From Chitinophagaceae bacterium (GTDB taxonomy: Bacteria; Bacteroidota; Bacteroidia; Chitinophagales; Chitinophagaceae): 8,694 nucleotides of DNA. Below are positions 6,678 to 8,694 of this stretch, one piece after another (within the stretch, counting starts at the first letter, position 1; each line of letters starts with the position of its first letter). Made by a program: the position numbers and the translations under genes. The stretch is taken from assembly GCA_018061385.1 (NCBI GenBank), contig JAGOUF010000060.1, positions 1 to 8,694 of the forward strand, in the 5' to 3' direction. Below the pieces are notes generated by a model, which did no database searches, was not told the origin of the DNA, and worked only from the letters and a program-made list of their open reading frames with translations.

Positions 6678-7313
6678 ATGAAAATAAAATTTTTAAAAAC
6701 AATTTTCTTGTTGGCACTTAGTACAAGTGCTTTAACAAGTTGTGTAGGAGATGATGATTATGTTATTCCTACTGTGTATACTTATGCATTTAACGAAGGT
6801 TTTGAAACTTCTACAACTGGAAGTGGTTCAGTTGAGGTGCCAATTACTTTAGAAGGATGGATAAACTATAATGGATCAACATCAAGTCCAGCATCAGCTC
6901 GCTTATGGCATGCTAGAACATTTAGCAATAATATTTACGCGGAATTTTCTTCGTTTTATTCTGCAACAGGTACAAATGATGTCGCTTGGTTAATTACTCC
7001 AGAACTAGATTTAACAGCTACAACAGGTGAGGTTTTATCTTTTGTAACAAAAACAAGATTTGCTAATGGTTATCCATTAACTGTATTTATTTCAACTGAT
7101 TATGATGGAACAACTAGTGGAATTGCTACTGCAACATGGACTCCACTAGCGTTTACTGCACCAACTACAAATGATGTTTTTGTAAGTAGTGGAAATATTG
7201 ACCTTAGTTCTTATGAAAGCGATAATGTAAGAATTGCGTTCAAATATACCGGAAGTAAAGCTGGTGTAACTACTACTTTACAATTAGACAATGTTAAGAT
7301 CACTAAAAACTAA
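6678..7313 (+). CDS. Choice-of-anchor-J-like surface lipoprotein
   Basis: A 211-residue lipoprotein with a type II signal peptide and lipobox LTSC (lipidated Cys22). The mature N-terminus, CVGDDD, is acidic like the flavobacterial lipoprotein export signal, so the protein is probably displayed on the cell surface. The rest (about 36-209) resembles the choice-of-anchor-J / cleaved-adhesin beta-sandwich: FNEGFET, then GWINYN, SSFYS, VAWLITPELDL, VFISTDYDG, and the closing strands IAFKYTG and TTTLQLDNVKIT. The same domain ends the next protein. It is 12 nt after the receptor stop and 6 nt before the next gene, so all three are surely one operon. I infer a ligand-capturing or lid-like partner of the receptor in place of SusD. 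No catalytic motif is visible. The start is the only sensible ATG before the signal peptide. Confidence 0.85.
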   Translation: MKIKFLKTIFLLALSTSALTSCVGDDDYVIPTVYTYAFNEGFETSTTGSGSVEVPITLEGWINYNGSTSSPASARLWHARTFSNNIYAEFSSFYSATGTNDVAWLITPELDLTATTGEVLSFVTKTRFANGYPLTVFISTDYDGTTSGIATATWTPLAFTAPTTNDVFVSSGNIDLSSYESDNVRIAFKYTGSKAGVTTTLQLDNVKITKN

Positions 7314-7319
7314 ATAGCT

Positions 7320-8603
7320 ATGAAAAATATAAAATTAGTAGTAACAACAGCTGTTTTTGCGACTTTATTGAGTTGCGTTAATGGCGATGATTATGGTACA
7401 CCTGATTTATCAAATGATTGTGTAACCATCGCTAAAACGAAAGAAGTTTCTGATATTACAAATATTGCGACTGCAACTACTGTTCAATATACAACAGGAG
7501 AAAATATAGATTATATTGAGGCTTATGTTACTTCAAGTGATGAAGGCGGAAACTTTTATAAATCAATTTCAATGATGTCATTAGATGGATTGAAAGGATT
7601 TAGCATGCCTGTGGATAATTACAACTTGTATACAGAATTTGAACCAGGAAGAAAAGTTACCATTAAACTAGATAAAAACAGATATTATAATAAACAACAT
7701 GGTTCAACAATTATTGGATCTTCTTATAATGGTGGTGTTGGAAGAATTTCTGGTGTTGAATATAAAGATGTGATTTTAAGATCATGTGAAAATGTTAATG
7801 AAAATGATATTGTTAAAGACTTAACAATATCTGCTGCAAAAAACGACCAATATTTAAATATGTTGATGGAGTTTGATGGCGTTCAATTTACAGATGCATC
7901 TTTAGGAAAAAAATATTACGATGCTACGCTTAATAGCATTGGTGGTGCAACTAATCATGAAATTACAGATCAATTTGGAAACAAAGTAATCGTAAGAGTT
8001 AGCGAATTTGCAACATTTGCTTCAAATGCTGTTCCTTCGCTTAATGGTAAAATAAGAGGTGTAATGACTAAATACAATAGTGATTACCAATTTATGATAA
8101 GAACTATTAATGACGTTAATTTAACTGACACTAGATTAGCTATTGATTTGAACCCACCAATTGGAGGTTCTGCAATTGTTTATGATGCAACTCTAAACGA
8201 GCCTTTTACATCCTACACTACAACAAATCAACAAATTTTTCCAAAATACATCAATGATGCTGCTGTAGGAAGTAGATATTGGCAAAGAAAAACGTTTGGC
8301 GGTAATACTTACATTCAAATGTCATCGTTTGGAGGAACAGCAGAAGCTAATCGTACATTATTTATTGTTCCTGTTAATATGACAGCAGCTAGTACTTTTT
8401 CATTTAAAACTTTATCTGGATATGATAATGGTGCTGTGCTAAAAGTTTACTATACTACAGACTATGTGCCAGGAAGTCAAATTACCAATGCAACATTAGT
8501 AAATATTACTTCTAGTTTTACTATACCTACTGGTCCTTCTAGCGCATATGCGGCATCTTTTACATCCAGCGGAGTTTATAATATTCCTGCAGGTATTACA
8601 TGA
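7320..8603 (+). CDS. DUF5689 lipoprotein with C-terminal anchor-J-like domain, cut by an in-frame TGA
   Basis: A 427-residue lipoprotein whose C-terminus appears to be missing. The lipobox is LLSC (Cys19) and the mature N-terminus, CVNGDD, is acidic, again pointing to surface display. Residues about 30-275 match the DUF5689 pattern of Bacteroidota lipoproteins. The domain is of unknown function and looks beta-rich, with motifs GRKVTIKL, YYNKQHGS, GRISGVEY and NGKIRGVMTKY. From about residue 288 a second anchor-J-like beta-sandwich begins (YDATLNEPF, YWQRKTFGG, IQMSSFGG, FSFKTLSGYDNGA, VYYTTDY). This domain is cut at TGA 8601-8603 before its last two strands; 28 more codons continue in frame to TAA at 8688. 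Every other gene here ends in TAA, so the TGA is out of character. Function is unknown. It probably works with the receptor and the preceding lipoprotein. If the TGA is real, the truncated domain may misfold unless readthrough occurs. Confidence 0.82.
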   Translation: MKNIKLVVTTAVFATLLSCVNGDDYGTPDLSNDCVTIAKTKEVSDITNIATATTVQYTTGENIDYIEAYVTSSDEGGNFYKSISMMSLDGLKGFSMPVDNYNLYTEFEPGRKVTIKLDKNRYYNKQHGSTIIGSSYNGGVGRISGVEYKDVILRSCENVNENDIVKDLTISAAKNDQYLNMLMEFDGVQFTDASLGKKYYDATLNSIGGATNHEITDQFGNKVIVRVSEFATFASNAVPSLNGKIRGVMTKYNSDYQFMIRTINDVNLTDTRLAIDLNPPIGGSAIVYDATLNEPFTSYTTTNQQIFPKYINDAAVGSRYWQRKTFGGNTYIQMSSFGGTAEANRTLFIVPVNMTAASTFSFKTLSGYDNGAVLKVYYTTDYVPGSQITNATLVNITSSFTIPTGPSSAYAASFTSSGVYNIPAGIT

Positions 8604-8690
8604 AATGGATATTTCGTGTTTGAATATGTTGGAAATGGTACTGGTGGACCAACAACTACAATGCAAGTTGATGATATTGTAATTAACTAA
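8604..8690 (+). other. In-frame C-terminal continuation of the DUF5689 lipoprotein beyond the TGA
   Basis: Twenty-eight sense codons follow the TGA without a break and end in tandem TAA TAA (8688-8693). The peptide contains FVFEYVGNG and TTTMQVDDIVIN. These align with IAFKYTGSK and TTTLQLDNVKIT at the end of the preceding lipoprotein. This is the expected last pair of strands of an anchor-J domain. The intact gene would therefore run 7320-8690 with 456 codons before the stop, and the TGA would replace one residue, perhaps Gly (GGA) or Trp (TGG). No new start codon explains this stretch as a separate gene. Confidence 0.8.
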
Positions 8691-8694
8691 TAAC

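Noticed and set aside
3897..7313. SusC/SusD glycan-uptake pair
   Set aside because: The lipoprotein after the receptor is only 211 residues and beta-sandwich-like, whereas SusD proteins are about 500 residues and helical (TPR-like). No glycoside hydrolase is nearby.
8601..8603. TGA as selenocysteine or as Trp in an alternative genetic code
   Set aside because: No clear SECIS-like stem-loop follows, and the protein is not a redox enzyme. All other Trp codons in the window's genes are TGG with no other in-frame TGA, so a recoded genome is unlikely.

Overview
The window looks like chromosome from a low-GC member of the Bacteroidota, most likely family Flavobacteriaceae. The evidence is A/T-rich intergenic DNA, genes without Shine-Dalgarno sequences, -7 promoter boxes of the TAnnTTTG type, TAA as the usual stop codon, a TonB-dependent receptor with an N-terminal carboxypeptidase-regulatory-like domain, and lipoproteins with Asp-rich residues just after the lipobox cysteine. 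Species cannot be assigned by eye.

Layout. Positions 1-234 hold no gene. They contain a degenerate three-copy repeat with a period of about 30 bp, two hairpins, and a strong terminator for the gene to the right. Three genes follow on the minus strand. At 235-1785 is an ALDH7-family (antiquitin / piperideine-6-carboxylate-type) aldehyde dehydrogenase. At 2008-2550 is 3-hydroxyanthranilate 3,4-dioxygenase. At 2642-3757 is an exported endonuclease/exonuclease/phosphatase-fold protein. A 127-bp imperfect palindrome sits between the first two, and an intrinsic terminator separates the second and third. A divergent promoter region (3758-3896) leads on the plus strand into a tight three-gene operon: a TonB-dependent receptor (3897-6665), a small choice-of-anchor-J-like lipoprotein (6678-7313), and a DUF5689 lipoprotein with a second anchor-J-like domain (from 7320).

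How the genes may work together. The two enzymes at the left are cytoplasmic catabolic enzymes: tryptophan/kynurenine ring cleavage, and semialdehyde oxidation in lysine or related catabolism. The right half reads as a cell-envelope module. It comprises an outer-membrane receptor, two probably surface-exposed lipoproteins co-transcribed with it, and a divergently transcribed secreted phosphodiesterase/nuclease-like enzyme. I infer a scavenging system for a phosphodiester-containing nutrient such as extracellular nucleic acid. The sequence does not prove the substrate.

Most notable observation. The last gene carries an in-frame TGA at 8601-8603, 28 sense codons before a tandem TAA TAA. The peptide after the TGA is clearly homologous to the C-terminus of the neighbouring lipoprotein, so the TGA removes the last strands of a conserved domain. 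This is a nonsense mutation, a sequencing error or a recoding event. Secondary points are a 13-bp exact direct repeat, 60 bp apart, linking the two divergent promoters, and several intergenic palindromes that look like dispersed repeats.
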